Part shown: one piece after another, positions 44,941 through 58,160 of the stretch | Numbering within the stretch: the first letter of the stretch is position 1 | Layout: each line of letters starts with the position of its first letter | Position numbers and translations under genes: made by a program | Assembly (NCBI RefSeq): GCF_030272615.1 | Contig: NC_081407.1 | Location: 373,778,632 to 373,842,631 of the forward strand | Direction: 5' to 3' | Length of the DNA stretch: 64,000 nucleotides | Origin: Cryptomeria japonica | Taxonomy: Eukaryota; Streptophyta; Pinopsida; Cupressales; Cupressaceae | Notes under the pieces: model-generated | Told to the model about the DNA's origin: nothing | Databases searched by the model: none | Seen by the model: the letters and a program-made list of their open reading frames with translations, nothing else

Positions 44941-45000
44941 TAAACACATAGATGAGACAATTGATAAAATACAAAGCAAATGCAGATTAAGAAACAAAAA

Positions 45001-45950
45001 CTATGCTCTCTTGAAATATCCCATCTTCCTCTAATCTCAAGGACCTTGAAGGTATATGTAGATGGCTCTTAGTAGCAAGAAATGACCATCAAGATGACAA
45101 ATCAATATATGAGTAGCTACATGAGTCTAGATTAAATGCAAGATTATGATAATATGATACTCAAAATATGCTAAATATACTAAATGCTCAAAATGGATTC
45201 ACTAGAGTAATGATGCAGATTTAAGCTAAGATGCAAGGGGCTTAAGCTAAGATGAAAGGGGATTTATTGATCAAAATGAGGAAATTTATAGGATTTCCAA
45301 GGGCAAAGCTGAGGTGGCAGGAATCGATGGTTAGGATTTGATTTGGAGATATCAAAGGCTAGGATTGAGGAAGTTGGAAAAGAGGTTGGAAGGAGAGACA
45401 CATGTCATCCTTGTGGTGACAAGTGTCTAAGAATCTCTAAAAAATTGCCCACAAGAAGGAAAGTGTCAAAGAGGAGAACACATGTGGCAAAGGTGTCATG
45501 TGTCTCCAAGAGGGAATATCCAACCCACAGGAGGTTAGGATGTGCAAGATAGGATAGGGTTTGTTAGACCCATGATTAGACTGAATGGGTTATGTTAGAA
45601 GGTGGTTAGGCTAGGTGGTTGGAAGTTAGGAACCATGTGCTCATTTGAATTTATAAATTCAAATAAAATGACAAATGCTAATTAAACTCAAAAAATTAAA
45701 AATTTGTTAATTTAATCGTGGGATTAGAAGAATGAATTAAATGGGGGGAATTAATTATTTAATTTAGATTAATTAATCAAAGGGGGGATATGAAATGAAC
45801 TATATAAATAAATCAGTTAGATTTATTTACAAGTAGATAAATTAAGGGGAATTAATTAAATCATTATGAATTTAATTAATTGGGAAGGGTTGTTAATTAA
45901 ATAACTGATTATTTAATCAATTATCTCCTGACCATTTTTAGGTGTATACA
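45001..45950 (-). repeat. Gypsy-2 3' LTR (outer boundary uncertain)
   Basis: On the minus strand it begins TGTATACACC directly after the polypurine tract, like TGTAGACACT in Gypsy-1, and continues with AT-rich ATTAATTAA blocks. The start at 45001 is an estimate only. Confidence 0.6.
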
Positions 45951-45964
45951 TTTTGCCCCTCTTT
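45951..45964 (-). other. Gypsy-2 polypurine tract
   Basis: Minus strand AAAGAGGGGCAAAA, identical to that of Gypsy-1. Confidence 0.85.
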
Positions 45965-48476
45965 GAATCAATGTGTAACGACACTTTGGTTCAAAGAAAA
46001 TTTGATTTGATGTGGATACGATTTCGATATGATGCAGATTCGATTTTGATATGATGCCCCATACACTGATTTGATAGATGACGATGTGAGGATGCCCCCT
46101 CGGGAGATCAATTGAGAGAATTGATGATTTTGTTTGATTATTTGGATTCGGTGTGAAATTGATTTCTCGATAAAGATATTTGATTTATGCAAATTTGGTT
46201 GATGAAATTGTCAGTTCTCTGATTTCTTTGATGTTTTGCTTGATTTGATGATTGATAGAGTTTGATTGACCTCATGATTGATGAGGGTCAATGAAAAAAA
46301 CTTGAAGATTTGATGCTCTTATAAGATGAGTTTGATGGACTTCATGATTGACGAGCGTGAATGATGTAAACTCAAGATTGGATAGACTAGATGTGTGACC
46401 TCATGATGAATGAGCATCACTGATGGATGTCCAAAGAGATTGATGGAAATCTCCAATGAGCAGATAGGATAGTAAATCAATTGATCAAAGTGATTCATTG
46501 GATAAAGAACTGACATCTTGTTGATATCATGTTTCAAGAAGACTTAGATGTATTGATGTTGGTGCATTCGAGGGAGTGGCATGAGATTTGGTTAGGCCAA
46601 CAACATCTAGAGAGAGTTTTTCTCATCGTCCTAGTTGACATTGATACATGAGAGAATGATCATTGATCCGATTTTGTATACACTTGTGATGAGACATTGA
46701 TGATTCCTATGATATATTTTTATGATGTATCTCTTATATTTTTGTGATATCATTGTACATTGGACCTTGATTCTTTTTTTATGATATAAGATGCAGTCGA
46801 TTCTATTTTGTCTATATGACTTATGAGATTATGGATGCATTTTACTTGCTATATGATTATGTTATGCAACTATTTACATGATGTATGCTTTATTTTCTCT
46901 ATGATGATGCAGTGCATGAGATTTATTTATGAGGATATGCAATTTCATGATGGATTTTATTATGATGATGTCTGACTATGGATGATTCTATGATTGTATA
47001 TGTGATTATTTATGATGGATGTAAATGCTTATGATGAATGCAAATTCTTTCTATTTTTTATGATTCTTTTTAGGATTTTACTTATGCATATTAATATGAG
47101 ATGGATGCAATGTAATGATGATGCACTATGCTACATGATTTGATGATATGTGAATGTTTTATGTAATGAATGATCTAACTAAATGAATGAATGATTGGAT
47201 GATCTATATGAATGATGCCTTATTGTTCAATGATTAGGTGCGATGAAATAAAAATGAACTAGCTTAAATGTAGGATGGATGGATTCATTATTTTTGTTGA
47301 TGTCCAATGTACTCAATCACTTAATAAGAGAGATAACACCTATTTCAGAGATTTTGGCCTTGGAACAAATGAGCTTTTATGATACCATGAAAAATGAAAT
47401 GCAATCTACTTTGATAATGCAAATGCTAATGAAATGCAATGCTACGATCGAACTGGTCATTTTGGTCATTTGCTTTTTTTTATCATCATAGAGCCTTTAA
47501 AATGTAGAAAGTAAGTGCAAACATCGATGGTATAATTGAACCATGATGACCTAAGCACTACTTTCTTGGGTTTTAATATTGCAAGTTAGCACAAGCATCG
47601 AGGTATAATTGAACCATGATGACCTGAGCACTACTTTCTTGGGTTTTAATATTGCAAGTTAGCACAAGCATCGAGGTATAATTGAACCAAGATGACCTAC
47701 GTGTTACTTGTGTAAAATAGGCAGTATTAACCATTCCTATGTGTAAATCCGAAATGTCCTCAATGATACTCAGATGATCATGTCCTGAGACAACTTACAC
47801 ATATTAATGATTAATTTACAGATAGTAGACAAGAAAATATCATGTTCCTTCCTTGTTCCTCTAGTCAAAGACATCCTTGAGTCACTTAGGAATCATGATA
47901 GCGAAAATCAAGATATAACAGTTGAACCATTGTTGTCAAAGTGTTAAAACCATTAGTCAAAAGATATCATCCATTGAAATGTGTTTGTCATGTTTAGACT
48001 AACAGTTGATGGTGTTAATGATCTGATCTTGTGTTCAACGTTGGATGTATCTCAGTCTTCGTTTGACAAGTGTTGCCTAACTGTTGTTCTACCTATTTGA
48101 TTAAGCTCAAAATGAAATTTTGCCCCTAGCTAGGTTCACGATTTTGCCCCCAGTCTAGAAACAACTTTATTATGGATATGCAACAATGATCCAAACCATG
48201 GTGAGATGGCATTGCCTGATTATGTACAAAAAGGCTTTATGATGGATATGTACAAATGTGACGGATGGATGCAAAAAGAAAGCATGAACTCATAGATGGA
48301 AGAGCTAGCTGATAGATAGCCCCTGTGTCCATCTGTTTTTATTGCATTTTTCCTCATATTTGATTTTTTTTTTTTTTTTTCCTATTTTTTGTTGTTTTTG
48401 TATTTTTTGCTTTTCCACAGTTTTTTTATTTTCTGCTTTTTCACTGTTTTTGGATTTTTCAATTTTTCAGACATAA
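45965..48476 (-). other. Gypsy-2 3' untranslated region with tandem repeats
   Basis: No gene is seen. TGATG-rich sequence dominates 46200-47250, with imperfect copies of TTTGATTGACCTCATGATTGATGAG near 46260-46420. A 73-bp tandem repeat lies at 47505-47700. A long T run lies at 48366-48381. Confidence 0.65.
47505..47700 (-). repeat. 73-bp tandem repeat, about 2.6 copies
   Basis: AAGCATCGAGGTATAATTGA ... CTTGGGTTTTAATATTGCAA recurs with a 73-bp period and very few differences. Confidence 0.85.
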
Positions 48477-49560
48477 AATTTTTCATATGCATTGTATTGA
48501 TAGGTTCATCGAATCACTCACCTTCTGGTGTTGACAATTTGTAGGCTTCAAATCCATATGTAGCAACCACGACAAAAGGACCTAACCAGTTTGGTTTAAA
48601 TTTCCCCTTTTTGTCTTTATCTTGCTAGTTGCATGGATTTTCTCTTAAGACAAGATCTCCTAACTGAAATACTCTCGGCTTGACCTGGTGATTGTAGCTT
48701 CTCGCCATCCTTTGCTAATATTGTTTTAAGTGATCAGAAGCATTTTGGTGGTGCTCTTGTAGCAACTCTCGTTCTTGTAACTTGGATACTCTTCGCTCCT
48801 CATCTTGGAATGAGTCCCTTTAATGACACCCGTAGAGAGGGTATCTCTACTTCAATTGGCAGGATTGCTTATGACCCATACACAAGGCAATACGAAGTTT
48901 CCCCAGTGGGTGTATGAATGCTAGCGTGATAAGCCCATAGAGCGGGATTTAAATGAATGTGCTAGTCCTTACTAGCTTCATTGAATGTCTTCTTCAAAAA
49001 ATTCAAGATTGTTTTGTTGGATGCCTCAGCTTGACCATTCCCTTGAGGATAGTAGGGTGTTGACAATCTATGTTAGATTTGAAATCGCTCACATAGTTCT
49101 TCCACATCTTGATTCTTAAAAGGTCTTACATTATCAATGATAATGGAGATGGGAATGTCGTAGCGACAAATGATATAGTTGAGGATAAAAGAAGTTATTT
49201 GCTTTCCTATCATTGTTGTTAAAGGCACTGCTTCAATCCATTTAGTAAAGTATTCTGTAGCAGTCAAAATGAACTTGTGTCCATTTGAAGATGAAGGGTG
49301 AATCTTCCTACTAGGTCCAGACCCCATTGAGAAAGCAATCATGATCCTGCCAAAGGATGCAACACTTGCACTAGTGCATGTATCGGATTTCCATGGATCT
49401 GACATTGTTTACATTTCTTAGCATATGTGAAAGAATCTCTTTCCATAGTGGGCCAATAATAACCCAAGCATATGATTTTCTTGGCTAGCGTAAGACCACT
49501 TGAATGTGTGCCACAAATACCTTCATGGACTTCCTTTAAGGATTTTTTGGATTCATCACG
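48477..49560 (-). pseudogene. int: Gypsy-2 integrase
   Basis: HEGICGTHSSGLTLAKK and CKQCQ (49530-49400) form the zinc-binding end. QWGLDLVG (49330) keeps the first catalytic Asp that Gypsy-1 has lost. The core then shifts frame (HKFILTATEYFTKWIEAVPLT near 49270; IIIDNVRPFKNQDVEEL near 49130). [11 protein letters not shown] (49020) carries the Glu. The tail ends with FYV and a stop at 48479-48477. Several stops and at least two frameshifts are present. Confidence 0.85.
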
Positions 49561-50840
49561 TTCGAGGCACCTGGTGAGAGTGATATCCAGACCTCTTCTG
49601 TAAAGGGTATCAATGATAATGGTATAGCAGGAGGATTGATGAATAAAGTTTCATTTTTGGTTTTGTGAGAGGTCTAGAGGAAGCATATTATCTTTTAGGT
49701 AAAGATAAGTTTGGCCATAGCGTGAGGAACCATTTTCGGATATATTGCATATGATTTGGGTGTTAGGGGAATCATGGGCTGGATAAAAGAGTTCTTCCAC
49801 TAGGAATTCATAACACTCTTGATTCTCTTGAGTTTGTCAAAGAGATGTTATTGTTTCCATGGCATCTGCTGCTTTATTTTCATTCCTTGGGATCTTAACA
49901 AAAGTGATCTCAGCAAATTACTTCTTGAAATCATCAACCAGTTTCTTGTAGGGTATTAGTTTATCATCTTTGGTTTGTTACTCATCATTTATCTAATTGA
50001 TAACTAGATGTGAATCGCCATAGATATGTAACTCTGTGATATTCCATTCAATGGCCATCTTGAGACTGATGATTAGTGTTTCATACTCTTCGGTATTGTT
50101 TGTACATGGGAAGCTCATCTTGTATGATTTAGGGATAATGTGACCTTGAGGCCTTATGAATAGGATTCCTGCACCTAATCCATGTTGCATGTAAGAGCCA
50201 TCAAAATACAACTCCCAAGTTTTCTTGTTGATGGTAAGAACATATGCGTCAATAAATTCAACATGTGTAATGGAGTATCATTGTGCATGGGCACTTCATC
50301 TAGTTGATCCACAAATTACTTGTCCTTTTATAGCTTTTCGATCAGCATACTCAATGTCAAATTCACTCAGCACCATTACCCATTTAGCTAGTCATCCTAT
50401 CAGTGTTGCCTTTCTTACTTCAAAGGATCGATCTTTGCAATTAGCTTAATTGAGTGTGCGAGCATATAATGTCATAACTTTTGGGATGCAAACACTACTA
50501 CTAGGCATGGTTTCTCCATTATTGTTTAGCTCAACTCATATCCAACTAGAGTTCTGCTAATATAGTAGATTGTTCGTTCTTTTCTTTCATTGTTGTGTTG
50601 CGCCAAGAGAGGTCCTAGTGATACTTTTGTAGCTAAGATGTAAAGAAACAATGGTTTTCCTTCAAACAACAATGCTAGTACTGGTAGAGTTACCAAATAT
50701 TCCTTGATTTGAGTGAAGGATTCCTCACATTTGTCATCCCATCTGAATGGAACATTCTTGTGTAATAAGTGAGTGAATGGATGACAACGATCAACCAAGT
50801 GTGCTATAAACCTTCTTATTGACTTCAATCTCCCTTGTAG
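49561..50840 (-). pseudogene. Gypsy-2 RNase H domains (first and archaeal-type)
   Basis: First RNase H: FTQIKEYLVTLPVLAL, GPLLAQHNNERKERTIYYISRTLVGYEL (50790-50530). Second: ELYFDGSYMQHGLGAGILF (Asp), TNNTEEYETL (Glu), LHIYGDSHLVIN (Asp), at 50230-49993. Between them the reading is broken by a run of stops (50500-50290). Confidence 0.85.
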
Positions 50841-50843
50841 AGA

Positions 50844-51876
50844 TCATAGTTGACTGATGTTCTTCAGTGATTCCATTTCAATTATAGATTTTACCTTTGC
50901 TAGATCAACTTCGATTCCATGAGAAGATATGATATATCCCAAAAAATTTCCTGATGTGATCCCGAAAGCACACTTCTTTGGATTCAGTCTCAGTTTGTAT
51001 TTCTCTAACCTGTCAAATATTTTGTCTAGAATTTCTAGGTGTCCTTCTCTAGTGTGCAATTTTGGTAGTATATCATCCACATAATCTTCCATGTAGGTAT
51101 GCATCATATCATGGAACATGGTGGTCATAGCTCTCTGCTAAGTAGCCCTGACATTTTTGAGCCCAAAAGGCATGACGTTCCAATATAAAGTACCCCAAGG
51201 GCACGTGAATGTTTTTTCTCTTGATCTTCAGGGGCTATCTTGATTTGGTTGTACCTTGAAAAACCATCCATTAAAGAGAACATTTAATGTCCTATTGTGA
51301 GATCTACAATGATATTAATTCTTGGTAGTGGAAAATCATCCTTTGGGCATGCCTTGTTCAAGTCCTTGAAGTTCATGCACACTTTGATACTTTTATCTAG
51401 TTTTGACACAAGTACAATATTGACTCCCAGTTTGGATATGAAAATGGTCATATGAATCCTACATCTAATAGTTTCTTCAACTCTATTTCGACAAGAAGAG
51501 CAATGTGAGGGTGCATCTTCCCAAGTTTTTGTTTGACTGGCTTAGCTCCTGGAGTGACATTAAGGTGATGCATGATGAGGTTTGGATCTAGTCCTGGCGT
51601 ATCTGCGTATGACCAGGAAAAGTTGATTTGCCTTCTCTTGAAGAAATCATTGTAGTCTTTTCTCTCTTGTTTTGATAAAGATGTTGCAGGGTAGAGAATA
51701 TAAGGATTCTCTAGAGTGTCGATGTTGACTGTTTCTATAGGTTCAATCAAGATAGTCAATCTCTCTTGAAAGTGTTTCGGGATAGTGTCAAATTTTCCAT
51801 CTTCAGGCGCGTCAAGGAGGTTTTCACCCTCATATACGTCCTTTATTTTATCATTTGATTGGTCTAATGTTGCCAT
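50844..51876 (-). pseudogene. pol: Gypsy-2 reverse transcriptase
   Basis: The pre-RT part (51876-51448) has FSWSYADTPGLDPNLIMHHL and AKPVKQKLGKMHPHIALL. The palm follows with shifts (about 51440-51180 covers the LPRI/FPLPxxDxLVD and FATPWGT-like boxes in degraded form). YVDDILPK (about 51075) and the thumb YKLRLNPKKCAFGITSG are well kept. It parallels Gypsy-1 RT closely. Confidence 0.88.
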
Positions 51877-52850
51877 AGAATGGTTTTCCGCATTAGACCT
51901 TCTTTTTGATTCTTTAATTTCATTTTTGTGACTGGAAGATCTGGCACCCCCCTAACTAGAAGATGCGTTATTAGATTCACTGGTGGAAGATCTTTTGGGT
52001 GTTACAGGCTCAACAACATTAAGATATATGGCTATAGCATGGTCATTTGGGAAGGTATCGATTTTACTGATTCTGGTGGTTTCCCAGTCAATAAGTTCTG
52101 GGTGTATTAAGGGTAAAGGATCATTTGATTGGTTAGCTTCAAATACCTCAATGATCATAACATAGGTGTCAAGGTTTTTAGTTATTCCAGCCGAGTTAAG
52201 TATGTCACTCTCCTCAGGATACGTTCTCCTAATCTCCCTCCAAATGGTTCTCAGTGAAGTTAGAAATGATCATTTGTGATCCCCATTCAAGTGGCCTATA
52301 TTATGATGTTTGGCCCCCATACGAATGGACTATATCGACATATACATCTTTTACATCACAATATTTTTCAGAAGATGTCTCAGAACCTGTATCAAATTCC
52401 CACTCATGCGAGTCAATTTCATTGCTAGCTTGTAATCTACAAATTTGTTCATATAGATTGTGGCTTGATTCTTTTGTTTTCCTTGCCATCTCTTTTCTTC
52501 TCTCATATTCTTCTTCTTTTGAACTGATGGTTACTTCTGCTAGTCTTTCTATCAGGTCTTCTTGCCTAACACTAGTTTCTTGTCTTTGTTGATTGGAAGG
52601 TGACTCTTCTTGGGATTTCTATCATTTTGTTCTTCTTGCTGACTAGAGATTATGTCATCTTGTTCTTGTTGTTGATTAGGAGCTGCTTCTGCCCTTTGAA
52701 TTTCTAACTCTTCTTGTTTTCTCTTGTTCTCTTCTTCTTTTTTTCTAACGTATTCTTCCTCTCTTTGGATTGTAAGTTCCTCTTGTCTTTTATCATGTTC
52801 CTCATTTTATTGTCTAAAATGTGTTTCTTCTATTGGAGTAACTTGTCCAT
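51877..52850 (-). pseudogene. Gypsy-2 linker between G-patch and RT
   Basis: A Glu/Arg/Gln-rich coiled-coil-like stretch (IQREEEYVRKKEEENKRKQE and neighbours, 52800-52690) is followed by SHEWEFDTGSETSSEKYCDV (52410) and PLPLIHPELIDWE (52110), the latter matching LHLVHPELIDWGQ in Gypsy-1 (11640). Frame is lost several times. The coiled-coil part has no counterpart in Gypsy-1. Confidence 0.6.
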
Positions 52851-53943
52851 ACCCTAAGCCTGATTTTTCTTTAACCAACTGATATTTAGATTGTATGGGT
52901 TATAGGAGACCTTCTTTTCCTTTTCCCACATGACTTGTTCCAGTGTATCCCATTTTCTGTAGGATATTGAATACTTTTCCATATTTTTCTGTGGGTATAC
53001 TGATATTATTAATTTTTTGTTGAACTTCTTCATCCTTACATAGCCATTGTAGCACAAATTTGTCTTCAGTTTCTTCAAATAATGTCCTAGCTCTAACAAA
53101 TGCTCCATCAAATATTTGAAGAGATTTTTGTGGGAGTTGTGGTTGTGAACTTGTTGGTTTTCCATAAGATCTTGGGGAAATTGGCAAAGCCTGTAGAGAA
53201 TACTCTCCCATTCCCTTGTCATTCAGTTTTAGTTTCTTATCAAAACTTGCTAAGGGTGATGTAAACAATTTCTCCTGGGATGATGTGATAAAAGAGAATG
53301 CTTCTCTGTTGTGAGGAACTGTGGCATCCTGAGCTGGCCTCATATTGCTGCAATACTGATTTGAATCTGTTAAAATGGTTACCTCTTTTCCATTATGGGG
53401 GAATTTAACACATTGGTGATATGTCGAAGGGACTGCCTACATATCATGGACCCATGGCCTATCTAGAAGAATGTTAGAGGATAGATTCAAGTCCAGGACT
53501 TGACAAATTGTATTCCTTTAAATTGGTCCTATTTTGAGTGGTAATACCACTATTCATTTAGAGGATTGCTCTTCTTAATCATATCTTTGATTGTTATTTT
53601 CTTTCAGGGATCCACTGCTTCTTCTGAAAAACCTAAGGAACACACTAAACTCAATTCACAAATATTTAAGCTCACTCCTCCATCTATGAGAACACGGTTG
53701 ACGCGTGTTTTGTGAATAAGCACTTCAATATGCAGTGGAGCATTATGGGAATGTTGCAATGACACATCGTCATGTTCTGTGAATGATAGGCAATGAGGAG
53801 CTATAAGGTGTCCCACCATGGTTTAGAATTGATCAACATCCAAGTCTTTAGAGTCTATGGTTTCAACTAGAGCCTTTTCTAATATTTCCTTATGCGTTGG
53901 TGAGAGTTTTAGGAGCTCTAAAATCGATATCTATGCGGGGTTT
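52851..53943 (-). pseudogene. pro: Gypsy-2 protease and G-patch
   Basis: Protease core RVLIDGGVSLNICE near 53700, GRPWVHDM near 53450. At 52990-52880 FNILQKMGYTGTSHVGKGKEG, then a GLGYGQ motif, match the Gypsy-1 G-patch in place and order. Copia-D lies immediately upstream, so gag continues at 60647. Stops are scattered between 53600 and 53350. Confidence 0.8.
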
Positions 53944-53948
53944 TTCTA
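53944..53948. repeat. Target-site duplication of Copia-D, left copy (TTCTA)
   Basis: Exact match to 60642-60646. Confidence 0.9.
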
Positions 53949-54986
53949 TGTTAGGTCCCAGAGACAACTGAGAGGGGGGGGGGGTGAATTAGTTGTCAAA
54001 TAAATTAAACCAAAAATAATTTAACCAAATTAATGCTTAATACCGGTAAACCAGTTAAGTATGTCGGTAGATAGTTATAACAGTTAATTGCTATACCGGT
54101 AAGGATTAGTGCATGAAACATAAACACAAAGTCATCCACAACACATAACACCAATATTTGTACGTGGAAACCCTGTAAGGGGAAAAGCCACGGTGGGAAA
54201 ACTTACCCATAATCAGATGATACTACTACAGATAGTAAGTGTACATAAATGGGGTCTGCACATGCAGAAAGGCCAACAACCTAGAGCTCACTGCTCAATC
54301 ACAAAATGGGAGTCACACTGACTACAGTTGGATGGTTAAGTCCAATAAGAATGTACTGCACAAAATAGCATCTTCATATGCTGGATTTAGTACCGGTGTA
54401 ATGCTGATATGCTTCCACAAAAACCCTCCTTCAATCTTCAGATGATGTTTGTGTGTATAGCTCTACTTAATCTCGCATATACCTTCACACAATCCTTTTT
54501 TGCATTCCACATTCGATTTTACAAATAAGATCTTACATTTCCAATTTTAGTAGGTCGGCTCTACAAGATATTACAATAAAAACATTTTACAAACAATATA
54601 ATATCTGATGCAATAACCAATTGAACATGTCACCTTAATGCATTTACAACAATAATTAATCATCTCCATAGCATACCATGTTGATCTGGAAAAGATAAAC
54701 CTGTCGGTGTAACCCTAGACCTATTTGCCGGTAACAACAAATATGCAACTATGAATATACCAATGAACAAAACTCCAGGACAAGATGTCCAGATGATGTC
54801 TTTGACATTACCAAGTGTTTTCCATGCCATTCCAAGTGTCGGTGATCATTATATCTTGCCGGTGTATCAGATACCAGTAACTATGCAATAGTTACTTTCT
54901 TGTCGGTGAATGTTGCTGGATCTCCAAAGTGCTAGTGTTTTAGTAGGTTTTGACATCAATGACAAAATCATACCAAAATACCAACA
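53949..54986 (-). repeat. Copia-D 3' LTR (1038 bp)
   Basis: Plus-strand ends TGTTAGGTCCC...AAATACCAACA. It has a G11 run at 53974-53984, hairpin TCTGCACATGCAGA at 54255-54268, and many CCGGT or TCGGT motifs. It lacks a 15-16-bp piece present near 60180 in the other LTR. Confidence 0.92.
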
Positions 54987-55388
54987 ATCTCCCCCTTTGG
55001 CATTGATGGCAACACAAGATGGAAAAACCATCAAAGTGCCAAAACAGAAATGCCAAGTACCAGAAACCAACAATCTCCAAAAAGATTATAACCAGAAAGT
55101 AATAATCTCTCCTAAACAACAATCTCCCCCCCTGGGAGAAACATGTGTTTTCCAAAGTTTTTCCATACCAATCTCTCCCCAAAAGATAATAAAGATAATG
55201 TGTTTTTCCATAGATATCTCTCCCCCTTTGACATCAAATGCCAAAGTTACAATAAAACCAAGTTCATATACAAAATACCAATCAATTCAATATACCAACT
55301 ACTCCCCCTGAGAAGTAGCTTCCTCATCAAAGACCGGAATAAAAGATTTCTCTGTTAATTATTCTGGTTGATGACAATCATCAACTAT
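54987..55388 (-). other. Copia-D 3' non-coding region with repeated polypurine tracts
   Basis: ATCTCCCCCTTTGG adjoins the LTR. Similar CTCCCC runs follow near 55088, 55123, 55173, 55225 and 55303. No protein is encoded. Confidence 0.65.
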
Positions 55389-57143
55389 CTAAGTCTCTAC
55401 CAGTGGTGGTATGACTCCAAGTTGATCTCTGAGATATTCAAAAGTCTCCTTAGGCAAAGGTTTAGTGAAAATATCTACAATCTGCTCTTTAGTATTCACA
55501 TAAACTAGTTTTATCTCCTTTGCTTCAACTCTTTCCCTTAGAAAATTCAGTTTGATAGAAACATGTTTGGTTTTAGAATGTAATACCGGATCCTTAGATA
55601 TATCAATTGCTGCAGTGTTATCACAATAGATAGTAATAGGTTCTTTGCATTTTACCTTTATGTCTTTCAACATTTTCTTAACCCATAGTAACTGTGTACA
55701 GTTAGTTGTTGCTGCAACATATTATGATTCTGTTGTTGATAAAGATGTACAACTTTGTTTCTTACTCAACCAAGAGACTAGTCTGTTTCCAAGAAAGAAT
55801 GCTCCGCCGGTGGTGTTTTTTCTATCATCCACATCTCCTTCCCAATTTGCATCTGTATATGCACATAATTCAAAGTTTTCATCTCTAGGATACCATAATC
55901 CAAGATTTATAGTGCCTTGTAAGTACCGAAAAATCCTTTTTACTGCCGATTCATGATTTTCTCTAGGATTACTTTGAAACCTTGAAACAATACATACTTC
56001 ATTCATAATATCAGGCCTGGTTTGTGTCAAATACAGTAAACCTCCTATCATAGATTTGTATCTAGTTGGATTAACAGGTGTAGATTCATCCCTTTGTGAT
56101 AATTTGTCATTTGTTGTCATAGGTGTGCTTACTAGTTTAGAGTTCTCCATCCCAAATTTCTTTAGTAACTCTTTTAAGTATTTGGATTGACTCAAGAATA
56201 TACCTTTATCAGTCTGTGAAATCTGCAATCCTAAAAAGAATTTTATTTCTCCAATCATAGACATTTCAAATTCTTGTTGCATTTTAATAGAAAATTCCTT
56301 ACATAATCCATCTTCTCCTCCAAAGATTATATCATCAACAAATACTTCTATAATCAAGATGTCATCATTAGTTACTTTATAATATAAATTGTTGTCTACA
56401 TTTCCTTTAGTAAAACCAATCTTTAAAAGATACTTATCCAATCTTGCATACGAAGCTCTTGGAGCTTGTTTTAGTCCATACAAAGCTTTTATTAACCTAC
56501 AAACCATATCATTGTCATTTGTCAAAGAAAATCCATTAGGTTGTTCAATGTATACTTCCTCTTCAAGATCTCCATTCAAAAATGCACATTTAATATCCAT
56601 TTGATAAACTTTGTAGTTCTTGTGTGTTGCAAAAGCCAAAAATAATCTAACTGCCTCAATTCTAGCTACCGGTGCAAAGGTTTCATTGTAATCAACTCCT
56701 TCTTTCTAAGAATATCCCTTACACACTAGTCTTGCTTTATTTCTGACAACCTTACCATCTTCATTAAGTTTGTTCCTAAATACCCATTTGGTTCCAATTA
56801 CATTTTTATCTTTAGGCCGGGGAACTAATGTCCAAGTGTTGTTTTTCTCAATTTGTTCTAATTCTTCTTCCATAGCTTTAATCCAAAATTTATCTTCACA
56901 TGCCTCATTAACAGATGATGGTTCAATTTGAGAAATAAGACATACCTCTTCATTTGCCAATCTTCCTCTTGTCATAACTCCTTTAAACTTGTTTCCAATT
57001 ATCTGATCTTCAGAATGATTCAGTCCTACATACCGGGGTGTCTTAGTTTGCTGTTGTTCCTCAATTACTGTGGAATCCTCAGATGATATCGGGGTAACTG
57101 GATCTTCATTCTGTATCAATGGATTTAGAGTAGGTTCATTCAA
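55389..57143 (-). pseudogene. pol: Copia-D reverse transcriptase and RNase H
   Basis: One frame throughout: WIKAMEEELEQIEKNNTW (56930), GTKWVFRNKLNEDG, NKARLVCKGYS then a stop (56706), YQMDIKCAFLNGDLEEEVYI (56600), LYGLKQAPRASY (56480), the catalytic FVDDIIFGG (about 56345-56320), IGEIKFFLGLQIS, SMIGGLLYLTQTRPDI. RNase H: AYTDANWEGDVDDRKNT (Asp), SLSTTES then a stop (55722), IYCDNTAAIDISKDP (Asp), TKHVSIKLNFLRE, ending IPPLVET with the stop at 55389. Only two premature stops. The F-V-D-D form keeps both catalytic aspartates. Confidence 0.93.
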
Positions 57144-58160
57144 AATTTCTGTTGCCGGTTAAGAGTCTATATACCTTGAAGTTCCTCTGAATTGTTCATC
57201 AATCTTTACATTTGTACTCTCAACAATTTTCTGCAATCTCTTGTTAAAACATCTATATGCTTTTCTCTTAGATGAATAACCAAGAAAAATTCCTTCATCA
57301 CTTCTAGGATCAAATTTGCCAATATACTCATCTCTTCTGATATAACATTTACTTCCAAAAATTCTGAAATACTTAAGAGTAGGAGTATTACCAAACCATA
57401 GTTCATGAGGGGTCTTACCGGTTTCACCTTTGATGTGAATTTTGTTAAATGTATAGATCGCTATTCTGACTGCTTCTCTCCAATACACATGTGGTAGGTT
57501 TGCTTTTGATAACATACTTCTTGTTGCATCCAAGATAGTTCTGTTTTTCCTTTCAACAACTCCATTCTACTGTGGTGTCCAAGGTGCTGATAGCTATCTT
57601 CTAATTCCATTCACTTCACAGAATGTATTAAATTCCTTAGATGTAAATTCACCTCCTTGATCTGACCTTAAACATTTGATTTTCTTACCGGTTTCATTTT
57701 CAACCAATGCTTTGAACAGTTTGAACTTTCCAAGTGCTTCTGATTTTTCTCTGAGAAAAGTAACCCAGCACATTCTAGAATAGTCATCAATGATTAGCAT
57801 GAAATATCTATCACCTTGTAAGCTTTTAGTTCTAGCTGGACCACATAAATCAGTGTGAAACAAATCAAGAGCATTGTTTGATTTTTCTGGAATACTTTTG
57901 AAACTAGCTCTAACTTGTTTTCCAAATTGACATTCCTTACATACTGTATTCTGAGGTTTGACAATTTTAGGTAAATCTCTAACTGCCTTAGTAGTATTGA
58001 TCTTTACCATGCAATCAAAGTTTACATGACAGAGTCTCTTATGCCATAACCATCTTTCATCTATATGTGCAATTAAGCATGTCTTTTCATTGTTATTCAA
58101 ATGAAAGATATTACCTCTGGTCTGATTACCGGTTGCAATTTCCAAACCAGTTCTATTCAT
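57144..58160 (-). pseudogene. int: Copia-D integrase
   Basis: In the same frame as RT. The zinc-binding region RWLWHKRLCHVNFDCM...CKECQFGKQ lies at 58050-57920. The core has LFHTDLCGPART (first Asp, 57860), LIIDDYSRMCWV, LRSDQGGEFTSKEF (second Asp, 57660), and after two TAG stops the ERKNRT region with the Glu (57560). The C-terminus reads HELWFGNTPTLKYFRIFG, DEGIFLGYSSKRKAYRCF and RLQKIVESTNVKIDE. Start is artificial: the frame overlaps the end of the protease frame near 58157. Confidence 0.9.

Noticed and set aside
45343-45552. 69-codon Arg/Lys-rich plus-strand frame
   Set aside because: Inside the Gypsy-2 LTR; no homology recognised and no conserved context.
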